A stretch of DNA of 64,000 nucleotides from Massilia sp. CF038 (GTDB lineage Bacteria; Pseudomonadota; Gammaproteobacteria; Burkholderiales; Burkholderiaceae_D): positions 434,001-498,000 of the forward strand of contig NZ_FQWU01000001.1 in assembly GCF_900129765.1 (NCBI RefSeq), in the 5' to 3' direction. Below the pieces are notes generated by a model. It did no database searches, was not told the DNA's origin, and saw only the letters and a list, made by a program, of their open reading frames with translations. Both the position numbers and the translations under genes were made by a program. Positions 1 through 9,992 of the stretch are shown one piece after another (position 1 is the stretch's first letter; each line of letters opens with the position of its first letter).

Positions 1-29
1 ATATTGGTATGAAAATCGACCCGCGTCAT
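1..29 (-). CDS. holC: DNA polymerase III subunit chi, N-terminal fragment
   Basis: Only the first codons are inside the window; on the minus strand they read MTRVDFHTN before the left edge. This matches the usual start of HolC (MTRxDFHTN), the clamp-loader accessory subunit that contacts SSB. The stop of the next gene upstream on the same strand is 8 bp away. The call rests on nine residues and is therefore tentative. Confidence 0.5.
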
Positions 30-37
30 CTGCTCAC

Positions 38-670
38 TCAAAACTTGAACGCCGGTTCAGGCTCCAGGGCTTTCTTGCGCGCAGCTTCCGCTTCGGCGGC
101 GGCAGCTGCCACGCGGACCGCTTCCTGGTCCGGATTGCTGGGCCGCGGCGCCAGGGAAGTCGGACTCGGGTATTGATAGGTCGAAGGCAGCATCGAGCGT
201 TCAGGGTAGGAGGCGAGCGACAAAGCCGATTCCCAGATTGACGCAGCAAAGCCGCCGGACTTGCTGCGGCCCACCATCAGGATGGGCAAGCGTTCACCGG
301 CACCCAGCTCTTTCAGTTTCTCCTGGTCGGCCTTGGTGGTGACAGTTTTTTCCGTGAACGGAATGCCTTTGCGGCGCAGCAGCGCGCGTCCATTGTCGCA
401 GGCAGTGCAAGCGTCAGTGGTGTACAGCGTGACGGGATTACGCGCGACAGCGTCAGCCAGCGCATAAGGGAAGCTGGTGGCGACGCTGCCGCCGGCGCCG
501 GCCTTGATCGGTGCCGTTTTGGCAGCCGCGGGCGGCGGCGTGTCGGTAAAGTGGGTCTTGCCGTTGGCATCGACCCATTTGTACATTTGCGCGCTGGCAG
601 CGCTCATGCACAGCAGCAGGGCCAGGCCCAGGGAAGCGCTGCGCGCGTGCGTGGTCATTGCGTTTTTCAT
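38..670 (-). CDS. Secreted DUF4124 and glutaredoxin-like protein
   Basis: The protein has 210 residues. An N-terminal signal peptide (about residues 1-27, ending ASA) is followed by a DUF4124 motif (MYKWVDANGKTHFTD, 29-43) and a thioredoxin/glutaredoxin-like fold at about 79-160 with a CTAC redox pair at Cys88 and Cys91. The C-terminus is Ala/Glu-rich and low in complexity. The start was chosen because AGGAG lies just upstream of ATG 670, whereas a longer reading frame would overlap prlC. It is probably a periplasmic thiol-disulfide protein; its substrate is unknown. It lies between prlC and holC on the same strand. Confidence 0.8.
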   Translation of the reverse strand: MKNAMTTHARSASLGLALLLCMSAASAQMYKWVDANGKTHFTDTPPPAAAKTAPIKAGAGGSVATSFPYALADAVARNPVTLYTTDACTACDNGRALLRRKGIPFTEKTVTTKADQEKLKELGAGERLPILMVGRSKSGGFAASIWESALSLASYPERSMLPSTYQYPSPTSLAPRPSNPDQEAVRVAAAAAEAEAARKKALEPEPAFKF

Positions 671-692
671 ACTTATCTCCTGCGGGCACGGT

Positions 693-2780
693 CTATTCGG
701 ACGACATGCCACTGTGGCGTAACAAGGCGTCAATGCTCGGTTCGCGCCCACGGAAGGCTTTGAACGACTCGAGCGCTGGACGCGAACCTCCGACGGCAAG
801 AATTTCACGCTGAAAGCGTTTGCCGGTATCGTCGGACAACTGGCCGCCACCCGCCTCCAGCGCCTCTTCAAAAGCGGCATAGGCGTCGGCGGACAGGACT
901 TCTGCCCACTTGTAGCTATAGTACCCGGCGGCATACCCACCTGCAAAGATATGTCCGAAAGAGTGTTGGAAACGGTTGAATGCAGGTGGTGTCATGACCG
1001 AGAACTTTGCCCGAACGTCGTCGATCAGGGATTGAACGCTCTGCGAACTGCTTGGATCGTAGTCGAAATGCAGGTGCATGTCGACCAGCGAGAATTCCAC
1101 CTGGCGCAAGGTCTGCAAGCCCGACTGGAAGTTCTTCGCTGCCAGCATCTTGTCGTACAGCGCACGCGGCAAGGCCTCGCCCGTTTTCACGTGGCCAGTC
1201 ATATGCTGCAGTACGTCCCATTCCCAGCAGAAGTTTTCCATGAACTGCGAAGGCAGTTCAACCGCATCCCATTCCACGCCTGAGATACCGGACACGCCCA
1301 GCTCTTCCACCTGGGTCAGCATGTGGTGCAAGCCGTGGCCAAATTCATGGAACAGGGTGGTCACTTCGTCGTGCGTGAACAGCGAAGGCTGGACGACGCC
1401 GTCCACGCTGGCAGGCGGGGTGAAGTTGCAGGTCAGGTAGGCGACCGGCGTTTGCAGTGCGCCGTTCGACTGCACACGGCGTCCGCGTGCATCGTTCATC
1501 CAGGCGCCTTGCTGTTTGCCAGCGCGGGCATACAGGTCCAGGTAGAACTGGCCCACCAGCGCGCCCTCGCGCTCGATACGGAAAAAGCGCACGTCGGGGT
1601 GCCAGGTGGCGGCCGTGTCCGGCAGGATCCGGACCGAAAACAGTTGTTGCACCAGGCGGAACAAGCCATCGATGACTTTGTGCTCAGGGAAGTATTGCTT
1701 CACTTCCTGGGCCGAAAAAGCGTAGCGCTGCTCGCGCAGTTTTTCCGATGCGTAGGTCAAATCCCAGGCTTGCAGCTGGTCGATGCCGAGCTGTTCGCGG
1801 GCAAAAGTGCGTACTTCGGCCAGGTCCTGTTCCGCATACGGACGGGCACGGCGGGCCAGGTCTTCCAGGAAGGCGATGACGTGCTCGGGACTTTGCGCCA
1901 TCTTGGGTACCAGGGAGACTTCGGCAAAATTGCGGTAGTCAAGCAGGCGTGCTTCTTCGTTGCGCAGTTGCAGCAGGGTGGCAATGTTGCCGGTGTTATC
2001 CCACTCGGTCAGCTGGCTGAATACATTGCCCATTTCCGACGCCTTGGTGGCGTTGGCGCGGTAAATGGTTTCGCGCAGTTCGCGCTTGTCGGCAAACTGC
2101 AGAATCGGGAAATAGCTGGGGAAATGCAGCGAGAATTGCCAGCCGCTCTTGCCATCGCGCTCGGCGGCGGCGCGCGCTGCCTGCTTCACATCGTCGGGCA
2201 GGCCGGCCAGATCGGCCTCTTGCTCGACCAGCAGCTTGTAATCGTTGGTGGCGTCGAGCACGTTTTCGGAGAAGCGCGTGGACACCGCCGCATGCTGCTC
2301 CTGGATGGCAGCAAAGCGTTCCTTCTTGTCCGCCGGCAGTTCAGCGCCGCCCAGGCGGAAATTGCGTAATTCGTTGTCGAGAATCTTTTTGCGTGCGGGC
2401 GACAGCGAGGCGTAGTCCGGGCTGTCCTTGAGTGCCTTGTATTTGGCGAACAGGGCTTCGTTTTGCGACAGCGCGGTCCAGAACTCGGTCAGACGCGGCT
2501 GGTTTTCGTTGTAGACCGCGCGCAGCGCTGGCGTATCGACCACGTTGTTCAAATGGTCGACAATGCCCCAGGCGCGTGCCAGTTGCTCGGTGGCGTCTTC
2601 CAGCGGAACGACAAAGTTGTCCCAGGTGACGGCGCCAGTGGCGCTCTCCAGATCGGCAACGACTTTGCTGGCTGCGCCAATCAAATGGTCGATGGCCGGC
2701 GACACGTGCTCGGGTGTGATGGCATCGAAGCGCGGCAGGCCGCTGAAGTCGAGGAGGGGGTTGCTGCTTGCTGTGCTCAT
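693..2780 (-). CDS. prlC: Oligopeptidase A (M3 family zinc metallopeptidase)
   Basis: The protein has 695 residues, close to E. coli oligopeptidase A (680). It is a cytoplasmic zinc endopeptidase that degrades short peptides, including cleaved signal peptides. The zinc motif HEFGH is at residues 478-482, in the family context FHEFGHGLHHML. The downstream EWDAVELPSQFMENF stretch supplies the third ligand and is typical of M3A. The start at 2780 has AGGAGAG upstream; a longer frame would run into folD. It is co-oriented with folD, 47 bp downstream of it. Confidence 0.95.
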   Translation of the reverse strand: MSTASSNPLLDFSGLPRFDAITPEHVSPAIDHLIGAASKVVADLESATGAVTWDNFVVPLEDATEQLARAWGIVDHLNNVVDTPALRAVYNENQPRLTEFWTALSQNEALFAKYKALKDSPDYASLSPARKKILDNELRNFRLGGAELPADKKERFAAIQEQHAAVSTRFSENVLDATNDYKLLVEQEADLAGLPDDVKQAARAAAERDGKSGWQFSLHFPSYFPILQFADKRELRETIYRANATKASEMGNVFSQLTEWDNTGNIATLLQLRNEEARLLDYRNFAEVSLVPKMAQSPEHVIAFLEDLARRARPYAEQDLAEVRTFAREQLGIDQLQAWDLTYASEKLREQRYAFSAQEVKQYFPEHKVIDGLFRLVQQLFSVRILPDTAATWHPDVRFFRIEREGALVGQFYLDLYARAGKQQGAWMNDARGRRVQSNGALQTPVAYLTCNFTPPASVDGVVQPSLFTHDEVTTLFHEFGHGLHHMLTQVEELGVSGISGVEWDAVELPSQFMENFCWEWDVLQHMTGHVKTGEALPRALYDKMLAAKNFQSGLQTLRQVEFSLVDMHLHFDYDPSSSQSVQSLIDDVRAKFSVMTPPAFNRFQHSFGHIFAGGYAAGYYSYKWAEVLSADAYAAFEEALEAGGGQLSDDTGKRFQREILAVGGSRPALESFKAFRGREPSIDALLRHSGMSSE

Positions 2781-2827
2781 AATCTTCTCTCCTGGTATCG
2801 GTTCGCGGCGCGGCCTGCGCGCCAGTT

Positions 2828-3673
2828 TCAGTTTCGTTCGGCTGCTTCCACGGTATTCATGAGCAGCATGGTAATCGTCATCGGACCGACGCCGCCTGGT
2901 ACCGGGGTGATATGCGAGGCCACTTCGCGCACCTTGGCGGTATCGACATCGCCGCACAGTTTGCCCGCATCGTCGCGGTTCATACCCACATCAATCACGA
3001 TTGCACCCGGTTTGACCATGTCCGCCGTGAGCGTATTGCGGCGCCCGACGGCGGCTACCACCACGTCGGCCTGGCGCGTGTGGTAGGCCAGGTCCGGGGT
3101 CGCACTATGGCATATGGTCACGGTGGCGTTCGCTTGCAAGAGCAGCAGTGCCATTGGTTTGCCCACGGTGTTGCTGCGGCCAATGACCACGGCGTGCTTG
3201 CCGCGCAGATCGTAACCTGTGCTTTCAATCAGTTTCATGCAGCCGTAGGGGGTGCAGGGCCGGAAGCCCTCCAGGCCCGTCATCAGTTCACCGGCCGACA
3301 GGACTGAATAGCCGTCCACGTCCTTCGATGTCGAGATTGCCTCGATGACCTTGTGCGGATTGATGTGCTTGGGCAAAGGCATCTGGACCAGGATGCCGTG
3401 GATTTTTGGGTCAGCATTGAGCGCCGCAATCCGGTCTAACAGGGCAAACTCGGTCAGGTCGGCGTCGTATTTTTCAAGCAGCGAATGGAAACCCACGTCG
3501 CCGCAGGCCTTGACCTTGTTGCGCACGTAGACCTGGCTGGCCGGATCCTCGCCCACCAGAATCACTGCCAGCCCGGGCTGCTTGCCCTTGGCCGTCAGAG
3601 CGGCTGCGCGCTGGCCGATTTCGGTGCGCAATTGTTGGGAGAGGAGGACGCCATCGATCAGTTGTGCGGACAT
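2828..3673 (-). CDS. folD: Bifunctional methylenetetrahydrofolate dehydrogenase/methenyltetrahydrofolate cyclohydrolase
   Basis: The protein has 281 residues, the normal FolD length. It interconverts 5,10-methylene-THF, methenyl-THF and 10-formyl-THF with NADP, supplying one-carbon units (purN in this window uses 10-formyl-THF). Visible family motifs are the [14 protein letters not shown] region with the catalytic Lys, the NADP loop [14 protein letters not shown] and the C-terminal [16 protein letters not shown]. The start MSAQLIDG fits the family N-terminus; the ribosome binding site is weak. It is transcribed away from the pyruvate dehydrogenase operon. Confidence 0.96.
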   Translation of the reverse strand: MSAQLIDGVLLSQQLRTEIGQRAAALTAKGKQPGLAVILVGEDPASQVYVRNKVKACGDVGFHSLLEKYDADLTEFALLDRIAALNADPKIHGILVQMPLPKHINPHKVIEAISTSKDVDGYSVLSAGELMTGLEGFRPCTPYGCMKLIESTGYDLRGKHAVVIGRSNTVGKPMALLLLQANATVTICHSATPDLAYHTRQADVVVAAVGRRNTLTADMVKPGAIVIDVGMNRDDAGKLCGDVDTAKVREVASHITPVPGGVGPMTITMLLMNTVEAAERN

Positions 3674-3774
3674 GGTTGTTCTTTGCCGGTAGGAGAAGGG
3701 GGAAGCGAGATTATAAAGCGCGCAGGGGTTTTCGCCGAGAGCCGCCATTCGAGGTGGCGCTCGCGTAACCGCGC

Positions 3775-3878
3775 CATCGCCCTCGCGCAGGCGGGGGGCT
3801 ATAGCAGGCGTGCGATCGGTTTACTCACGTTTCGGCTGCGCACGCGTGGCATAGGCACCCGCCTGCGCGAGTGCGATG
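3775..3878. repeat. REP-like inverted repeat, copy 1
   Basis: The left arm (3775-3803, CATCGCCCTCGCGCAGGCG then G-rich) and right arm (3850-3878, ending GCGCGAGTGCGATG) are nearly reverse complements separated by 46 bp. The same element recurs at 6709-6781 and 9993-10077, with a single arm at 60247. It occupies the middle of the 329-bp folD-aceE gap; the rest of that gap is the aceE promoter. Confidence 0.8.
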
Positions 3879-3915
3879 TGGGGTTATTCCACTATATGAA
3901 ATGAAATATCGCAAT

Positions 3916-3944
3916 TTGAAAAACTGCAAAAACGCTGTTAGAAT
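3916..3944 (+). promoter_or_regulatory. Sigma70 promoter of the aceE-aceF-lpdA operon
   Basis: TTGAAA (3916-3921), a 17-bp spacer and TAGAAT (3939-3944) give a good sigma70 promoter, with a start site predicted near 3951. Just downstream, AATTT (3954-3958) and AAATT (3970-3974) form a loose dyad that could be an operator, but its regulator is not identifiable. Confidence 0.65.
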
Positions 3945-4002
3945 CCATGCACTAATTTTGGGTAATGGTAAATTGTCAGCAAAATACTAAGGAGACGCAT
4001 TA

Positions 4003-6699
4003 ATGTCAGCTCAACTCGACCAGTTGACGGCCCAGGCCGCCAATGATCCCGATACGCTCGAAACCAAGGAATGGCTCGAAGCGCTCGAGGCCGTCATTGA
4101 AAACGAGGGCCCGGAACGCGCCCACTATCTGATGGAACGACTGGTCGATCTGGCACGCCGCCGCGGCGCCCACATCCCGTTTTCCAGCAACACCGCTTAC
4201 GTCAATACCATCCCCGCCCACCTCGAAGAACACTGCCCCGGCAACCTGGAGTACGAAGAGCGCCTGCGCTCGTGGATGCGCTGGAACGCCATGGCCATGG
4301 TGGTCAAGGCCAACCGCGCCGACGGCGACCTGGGTGGCCACATTTCCAGCTTCGCCTCGCTGGCGAACATGCTGGGCATTGGCTTTAACCACTTCTGGCG
4401 CGCCCCGTCGGCCGAACATGGCGGCGATCTGCTGTACATCCAGGGTCACTCCTCGCCCGGCATCTACGCGCGCGCCTTCCTGGAAGGGCGCCTGTCCGAA
4501 GACCAGTTGCTGAACTTCCGCCGCGAAGTCGACGGCAAGGGCCTGTCCTCGTACCCGCACCCGAAACTGATGCCGACCTTCTGGCAGTTCCCGACCGTGT
4601 CGATGGGTCTGGGTCCGCTGATGGCGATCTATCAGGCGCGCTTCCTGAAATACCTGCATGCACGCTCGATTGCCGACACCGAAAACCGCAAGGTCTGGGT
4701 CTTCTGCGGCGACGGCGAAATGGACGAGCCGGAATCGATGGGCGCGATTGGCATGGCTGCGCGCGAACGCCTCGACAACCTGGTCATGGTCGTCAACTGC
4801 AACCTGCAGCGCCTGGACGGTCCGGTGCGCGGCAACGGCAAGATCATCCAGGAACTGGAAGCGGACTTCCGCGGCGCCGGCTGGAACGTGGTCAAGGTGA
4901 TCTGGGGCCCGGGCTGGGATACCTTGCTGGCCAAGGACAAGGAAGGCATTCTGCAGCGCGTGATGATGGAAACCGTCGACGGCGAATACCAGAACTACAA
5001 GGCCAAGGACGGCGCCTACGTGCGCAAGCATTTCTTCGGCAAGCATCCGAAGCTGCTGGAAATGGTCGCCAACATGACCGACGACGATATCTGGCGCCTG
5101 ACCCGCGGCGGCCATGACCCGCACAAGATTTACGCCGCCTTCAAGATTGCGCAGGAAAACAAGGGCACGCCAACGGTTCTGCTGGTGAAAACCGTCAAGG
5201 GCTTCGGCATGGGCAAATCGGGCGAAGCGCGCAATACTGCGCACCAGACCAAGAAGCTCGACGACGAAGCCATCCGCGAAATGCGCGACCGCTTCGGTAT
5301 TCCGATCCCGGACGACAAGCTGGCCGAGATCCCCTTCTTCAAACCGGCCGACGATGCGCCCGAAATGGTGTACCTGCACAAACGCCGCGAAGCGCTGGGC
5401 GGCTACCTGCCGCAGCGCCGTCCGCAGGCAGCCGAAACGCTGCCGGTGCCTGCACTGTCGGCCTTCCAGAACGTGCTGGACGCCACCGCTGAAGGACGCG
5501 AAATTTCGACCACGCAGTCGTTCGTGCGCATCATTTCGACCCTGCTGCGCGACCCGAACCTGGGCCAGCGCATCGTCCCGATCCTGGTGGATGAATCGCG
5601 TACCTTCGGTATGGAAGGCTTGTTCCGCCAGATCGGCATCTTCAACCAGCAAGGGCAGTTGTATGAGCCGGTCGACAAGGACCAGGTCATGTACTACCGC
5701 GAAGACAAGGCTGGCCAGATTCTGCAAGAAGGTATCAACGAAGCCGGCGGCATGAGCTCGTGGATCGCTGCGGCGACTTCGTACTCGACCAACAACCGGA
5801 TCATGATCCCGTTCTACACCTTCTACTCGATGTTTGGCATGCAGCGCATTGGCGACTTGGCCTGGGCGGCCGGCGACATGCGCGCACGCGGCTTCCTGAT
5901 GGGCGGCACCGCAGGGCGTACCACGCTGAACGGCGAAGGCTTGCAGCACGAAGATGGCCACAGCCACGTGATGGCAGCGACCATTCCGAACTGCCTGCCG
6001 TACGATCCGACCTTCGCGCATGAAGTGGCGGTGATCGTGCAGGACGGTTTGCGCCGCATGGTGGCGGAGCAGGAAGACGTGTTCTACTACATCACGCTGA
6101 TGAACGAGAACTACGAGATGCCTGGCCTGAAGCCTGGCACCGAAGCGGGCATCCTGAAGGGCATGTACCTGCTCCAGGAAGGCAAGCAGGATGCCAAGCA
6201 GCGCGTGCAGCTGATCGGTTCCGGCACCATTTTGCGTGAGTCGATCTTTGCGGCCGAGCTGCTGGAAAAAGACTTTGGCATCGCTGCCGATGTGTGGTCG
6301 GCACCGTCGCTGACGCTGATCGCGCGCGATGGTCAGGACGCCGAGCGCTGGAACATGGTGCACCCGACCGACACCCCGCGCCTGCCGTATGTGACGCAGC
6401 TGATGGAAAAGACCTCCGGTCCGATCATTGCCACCACCGACTACATGCGTTTGTTCGCCGAGCAGATCCGCGCGTTCATGCCGAAGGACCGCACCTACAA
6501 GGTGCTGGGTACCGACGGTTTCGGCCGTTCCGACAGCCGCGTCAAGCTCCGCGAGTTCTTTGAAGTGAACCGTCACTACATCGTGGTGGCGACGCTCAAG
6601 GCATTGGCGGATGAAGGCAAGGTCAAGACCAGCGTGGTGGCGGAAGCGATTGCCAAGTATGGCATCGATCCGAACAAGCCGAATCCAGTGACCCAGTAA
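4003..6699 (+). CDS. aceE: Pyruvate dehydrogenase E1 component, homodimeric type
   Basis: The protein has 898 residues (E. coli AceE has 887). It decarboxylates pyruvate with thiamine diphosphate and transfers the acetyl unit to the lipoyl arm of AceF. The ThDP/Mg motif is visible as GDGEMDEPESMG from residue 236 to the NCN at 265-267. The start is fixed by AAGGAG about 7 nt before ATG 4003. It is the first gene of aceE-aceF-lpdA, with a promoter at 3916-3944. A REP-like hairpin separates it from aceF, so the ratio of E1 to E2 mRNA could be tuned there. Confidence 0.98.
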   Translation: MSAQLDQLTAQAANDPDTLETKEWLEALEAVIENEGPERAHYLMERLVDLARRRGAHIPFSSNTAYVNTIPAHLEEHCPGNLEYEERLRSWMRWNAMAMVVKANRADGDLGGHISSFASLANMLGIGFNHFWRAPSAEHGGDLLYIQGHSSPGIYARAFLEGRLSEDQLLNFRREVDGKGLSSYPHPKLMPTFWQFPTVSMGLGPLMAIYQARFLKYLHARSIADTENRKVWVFCGDGEMDEPESMGAIGMAARERLDNLVMVVNCNLQRLDGPVRGNGKIIQELEADFRGAGWNVVKVIWGPGWDTLLAKDKEGILQRVMMETVDGEYQNYKAKDGAYVRKHFFGKHPKLLEMVANMTDDDIWRLTRGGHDPHKIYAAFKIAQENKGTPTVLLVKTVKGFGMGKSGEARNTAHQTKKLDDEAIREMRDRFGIPIPDDKLAEIPFFKPADDAPEMVYLHKRREALGGYLPQRRPQAAETLPVPALSAFQNVLDATAEGREISTTQSFVRIISTLLRDPNLGQRIVPILVDESRTFGMEGLFRQIGIFNQQGQLYEPVDKDQVMYYREDKAGQILQEGINEAGGMSSWIAAATSYSTNNRIMIPFYTFYSMFGMQRIGDLAWAAGDMRARGFLMGGTAGRTTLNGEGLQHEDGHSHVMAATIPNCLPYDPTFAHEVAVIVQDGLRRMVAEQEDVFYYITLMNENYEMPGLKPGTEAGILKGMYLLQEGKQDAKQRVQLIGSGTILRESIFAAELLEKDFGIAADVWSAPSLTLIARDGQDAERWNMVHPTDTPRLPYVTQLMEKTSGPIIATTDYMRLFAEQIRAFMPKDRTYKVLGTDGFGRSDSRVKLREFFEVNRHYIVVATLKALADEGKVKTSVVAEAIAKYGIDPNKPNPVTQ

Positions 6700-6708
6700 A
6701 CACCACCC

Positions 6709-6781
6709 CATCGTCCTCGCGAAGGCGGGGACCCATAGCATCTCAAATGTGCCATGGGCCCCCGCCTGCGCGAGGGCGATG
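6709..6781. repeat. REP-like inverted repeat, copy 2 (inside the pdh operon)
   Basis: Arms 6709-6737 and 6753-6781 are reverse complements apart from about four positions and leave a 15-bp loop. The element fills most of the 108-bp aceE-aceF gap and would form a strong mRNA hairpin ending 27 nt before the aceF start. It is the same family as 3775-3878 and 9993-10077. Confidence 0.85.
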
Positions 6782-6807
6782 CGATAACTAAGAATAATGG
6801 AGCTGCT

Positions 6808-8139
6808 ATGAGCACAGTGGAAGTCAAAGTCCCGGATATCGGCGACTTCAAGGAAGTCGAAGTCATTGAATTGATGGTCAAGGTGGGCGACACCATCAAA
6901 GTCGATCAGTCGCTGGTCACCGTCGAATCCGACAAAGCCAGCATGGAAATCCCGTCGTCCCACGCGGGCGTCGTGAAAGAACTCAAGATCAAGGTCGGTG
7001 ACAAGGTCGCCGAGGGTTCGCTGGTGCTGATTCTGGAGGCGTCCGAAGGCGCCGCCGCGCCAGCGGAAGCAGCGCCCGCACCTGCAGCGGCCGCGCCTGA
7101 CGCTGCAGCGCCAGTCGCCGCCCCGGCGCCGGTCGCAGCCCCTGCACCAGCGCCCGCAGCGGCACCGGCGCCGGCAGCAGCTGCCGCCCCGGCCCCATCG
7201 AACTCGAAAGCCCACGCCTCGCCATCGATCCGCAAGTTCGCCCGTGAACTGGGCGTGGACCTGATGCGCGTGCCTGGCAGCGGCCCGAAAGGCCGCATCA
7301 CCCAGGAAGACGTGCAGAACTTCGTCAAGGGCGTGATGGCCAGCGCTTCGCCAGGTAACGGTTCGGAAGCAGCCAAGGGCGGCTCCGGCGTTGGCCTGGA
7401 TCTGCTGCCCTGGCCGTCGCTCGACTTCAGCAAGTTCGGTCCGACCGAGCTGCTGCCGCTGTCGCGCATCAAGAAGATCAGTGGCCCGAACCTGCACCGT
7501 AACTGGGTAATGATCCCGCACGTGACGCAGTTCGACGAATCCGACGTGACCGATCTGGAGCAGTTCCGCGTGGATTCCAACGCGGCCCTGGCCAAGGCCA
7601 AGTCGACCGTCAAGCTGACCATGCTCGCGTTCGTGATCAAGGCCAGCGTCGCGGCACTGAAAAAATACCCGGCATTCAATGCCTCGATCGATGCCACCGG
7701 CGCCAATCTGATCCTCAAGCAGTACTACAACATCGGCTTTGCAGCCGACACGCCGAACGGTCTGGTGGTCCCGGTCATCAAGGACGCCGACAAGAAGTCG
7801 ATCTCGCAGATCGCCACCGAAATGGGCGAGCTGTCCGGCCAGGCGCGCGAGGGCAAGCTCAGTCCTGCCAACATGCAGGGCGCGACCTTCACCATCTCGT
7901 CGCTGGGCGGCATTGGCGGCACCGCGTTCACGCCGATCATCAACGCACCGGAAGTGGCGATCCTTGGCCTGTCCAAGTCGTCCATGAAGCCGGTGTGGGA
8001 CGGCGCCGCATTCCAGCCGCGCCTGATGCTGCCGCTGTCGCTGTCGTACGACCACCGCGTCATCGATGGCGCCATGGCGGCGCGCTTCACCGCATATCTG
8101 GCAGAAGTCATGTCGGACCTGCGCAAGTCGCTGTTATAA
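6808..8139 (+). CDS. aceF: Pyruvate dehydrogenase E2, dihydrolipoyllysine acetyltransferase
   Basis: The protein has 443 residues and forms the core of the complex, passing acetyl groups to CoA. The order is one lipoyl domain (1-78, lipoylated Lys43 in ESDKAS), an Ala/Pro-rich swinging linker (about 80-132), a peripheral subunit-binding domain (about 135-172, SPSIRKFARELGVDL) and the catalytic domain with the active-site DHRVIDG (His416). E. coli AceF has three lipoyl domains; a single one is common in other bacteria. GGAG precedes ATG 6808. The lipoyl domain is almost identical to that of the downstream lpdA. Confidence 0.97.
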   Translation: MSTVEVKVPDIGDFKEVEVIELMVKVGDTIKVDQSLVTVESDKASMEIPSSHAGVVKELKIKVGDKVAEGSLVLILEASEGAAAPAEAAPAPAAAAPDAAAPVAAPAPVAAPAPAPAAAPAPAAAAAPAPSNSKAHASPSIRKFARELGVDLMRVPGSGPKGRITQEDVQNFVKGVMASASPGNGSEAAKGGSGVGLDLLPWPSLDFSKFGPTELLPLSRIKKISGPNLHRNWVMIPHVTQFDESDVTDLEQFRVDSNAALAKAKSTVKLTMLAFVIKASVAALKKYPAFNASIDATGANLILKQYYNIGFAADTPNGLVVPVIKDADKKSISQIATEMGELSGQAREGKLSPANMQGATFTISSLGGIGGTAFTPIINAPEVAILGLSKSSMKPVWDGAAFQPRLMLPLSLSYDHRVIDGAMAARFTAYLAEVMSDLRKSLL

Positions 8140-8152
8140 GGAGGGCTGACTG

Positions 8153-9970
8153 ATGAGCACAATCGACGTCAAAGTCCCCAATATCGGCGACTTCAAGGAA
8201 GTGGAAGTGATCGAGTTGATGGTCAAGGTCGGTGACACGATCAAGGCCGATCAATCCCTGATCACGGTGGAATCGGACAAGGCCAGCATGGAGATCCCGT
8301 CCAGCCACGCTGGCGTGGTCAAGGAACTCAAGGTCAAGGTGGGCGACAAGGTGGCGGAAGGCTCGCCATTGCTGGTGCTGGAAGAGGGCGCTGGTGCATC
8401 GGCGCCGGCTGCACCGGCCGCCGCGCCAGCGGCCGCCACGCCCGCATCGGCGCCGGCCGAATCGCAGGCCCCGGCCCGTCCCGACGCCGCGCCAACGGCT
8501 GCGCCAGCGGCGCCTGCGCCAACGATGGCCAAGTACGACGGCAAGGTCGATGTGGAATGCGAGATGATGGTGCTGGGCGCAGGCCCTGGCGGCTATTCGG
8601 CAGCGTTCCGTTCGGCCGACCTGGGCATGAACACGGTGCTGATCGAGCGTTACGCGTCGCTCGGTGGCGTGTGCCTGAACGTGGGCTGCATTCCATCGAA
8701 GGCGCTGCTGCACGTGGCAGCCGTGATCGATGAAACGGCCGCCATGTCGAAGCATGGCGTCACGTTCGCCAAGCCGCAGATCGACATCGACCAGCTGCGC
8801 GCCTACAAGGACAAGGTCATCACCAAGATGACCGGTGGCCTGGCTGGCATGGCCAAGGCACGTAAGGTCAACGTGGTGCAGGGCGTCGGGCAGTTTGTCA
8901 GCGCCAACCACATCGAAGTGACCGCCGCTGACGGCAGCAAAAAGGTGGTGCAGTTCCAGAAAGCGATCATCGCTGCCGGTTCCTCGGTAGTGAACCTGCC
9001 GTTTGTGCCGCAGGACCCGCGCATTGTCGACTCGACCGGCGCGCTTGAACTGCGTCAGATCCCCAAGCGCATGCTGGTCATTGGCGGCGGTATCATTGGT
9101 CTGGAAATGGCCACTGTGTATTCGACCCTGGGCGCCCGCATCGACGTGGTGGAAATGCTCGATGGCCTGATGCAGGGCGCAGACCGCGACATGGTCAAAG
9201 TCTGGCAGAAGTTCAACGAGAAGCGTTTCGATAACATCATGACCAAGACCAAAACGGTTGCGGTGGAAGCGCTGGCCGAAGGCATCAAGGTCAGCTTCGA
9301 AGCTGCGGAAGCCGGCGGCAAGGCGCCCGAGCCGCAACTCTATGACATGGTACTGGTGGCAGTTGGCCGCAGCCCGAACGGCAAGAAGATCGCCGCGGAC
9401 AAGGCTGGCGTGACCGTGACCGATCGCGGCTTCATTCCGGTCGATGGCCAGATGCGCACCAATGTGCCGCACATCTTCGCCATCGGCGACCTGGTGGGTC
9501 AGCCGATGCTGGCGCACAAGGCCGTGCACGAGGCGCATGTGGCAGCCGAAGCGGCGCATGGCGAGAAGGCTTACTTCGACGTCAAGGTCATTCCTTCGGT
9601 GGCGTACACGGATCCGGAAGTGGCGTGGGTTGGCATTACCGAAGACGAAGCCAAGGCGCAGGGCATCAAGCTGGAGAAGGGTCACTTCCCGTGGGCGGCC
9701 AGTGGACGCGCCGTGGCCAATGGCCGCGACGAAGGCTTTACAAAACTGCTGTTCGACGCCGAGACGCACCGGATTGTGGGTGGCGGCATTGTCGGCACCC
9801 ATGCCGGTGACATGATTGGTGAAATCGCATTGGCGATCGAGATGGGTGCCGACGGCGTCGATATCGGCAAGACGATCCACCCGCATCCGACTCTGGGCGA
9901 ATCGATCGGCATGGCGGCCGAGGTGTATGAAGGTGTGTGCACGGACCTGCCGCCGGTGCGCAAGCGTTAA
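8153..9970 (+). CDS. lpdA: Dihydrolipoyl dehydrogenase (E3) with an N-terminal lipoyl domain
   Basis: The protein has 605 residues, about 130 more than a plain E3. Residues 1-80 are a lipoyl domain (Lys43) nearly identical to that of AceF, followed by an Ala/Pro linker and the E3 body. The FAD loop is [11 protein letters not shown], the redox disulfide is Cys174/Cys179 in GGVCLNVGC, the NAD fold is near [10 protein letters not shown], and the C-terminal catalytic pair is His578/Glu583 in HPHPTLGE. It reoxidises dihydrolipoamide with NAD. This lipoyl-E3 architecture is known from beta-proteobacteria and Neisseria. AAGGAGGG lies 13 bp after aceF. Confidence 0.97.
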   Translation: MSTIDVKVPNIGDFKEVEVIELMVKVGDTIKADQSLITVESDKASMEIPSSHAGVVKELKVKVGDKVAEGSPLLVLEEGAGASAPAAPAAAPAAATPASAPAESQAPARPDAAPTAAPAAPAPTMAKYDGKVDVECEMMVLGAGPGGYSAAFRSADLGMNTVLIERYASLGGVCLNVGCIPSKALLHVAAVIDETAAMSKHGVTFAKPQIDIDQLRAYKDKVITKMTGGLAGMAKARKVNVVQGVGQFVSANHIEVTAADGSKKVVQFQKAIIAAGSSVVNLPFVPQDPRIVDSTGALELRQIPKRMLVIGGGIIGLEMATVYSTLGARIDVVEMLDGLMQGADRDMVKVWQKFNEKRFDNIMTKTKTVAVEALAEGIKVSFEAAEAGGKAPEPQLYDMVLVAVGRSPNGKKIAADKAGVTVTDRGFIPVDGQMRTNVPHIFAIGDLVGQPMLAHKAVHEAHVAAEAAHGEKAYFDVKVIPSVAYTDPEVAWVGITEDEAKAQGIKLEKGHFPWAASGRAVANGRDEGFTKLLFDAETHRIVGGGIVGTHAGDMIGEIALAIEMGADGVDIGKTIHPHPTLGESIGMAAEVYEGVCTDLPPVRKR

Positions 9971-9992
9971 TCGCGCAAGTAGCAACAAGCTA

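Noticed and set aside
4006-8055. 1349-codon minus-strand open frame across aceE and aceF
   Set aside because: It is an antisense shadow of GC-rich codon usage; the His/Arg/Gly-rich product has no family motif, while the plus strand encodes intact aceE and aceF.
8108-9988. 626-codon minus-strand frame over lpdA
   Set aside because: Shadow of lpdA with the same skewed His/Arg composition and no ribosome binding site.
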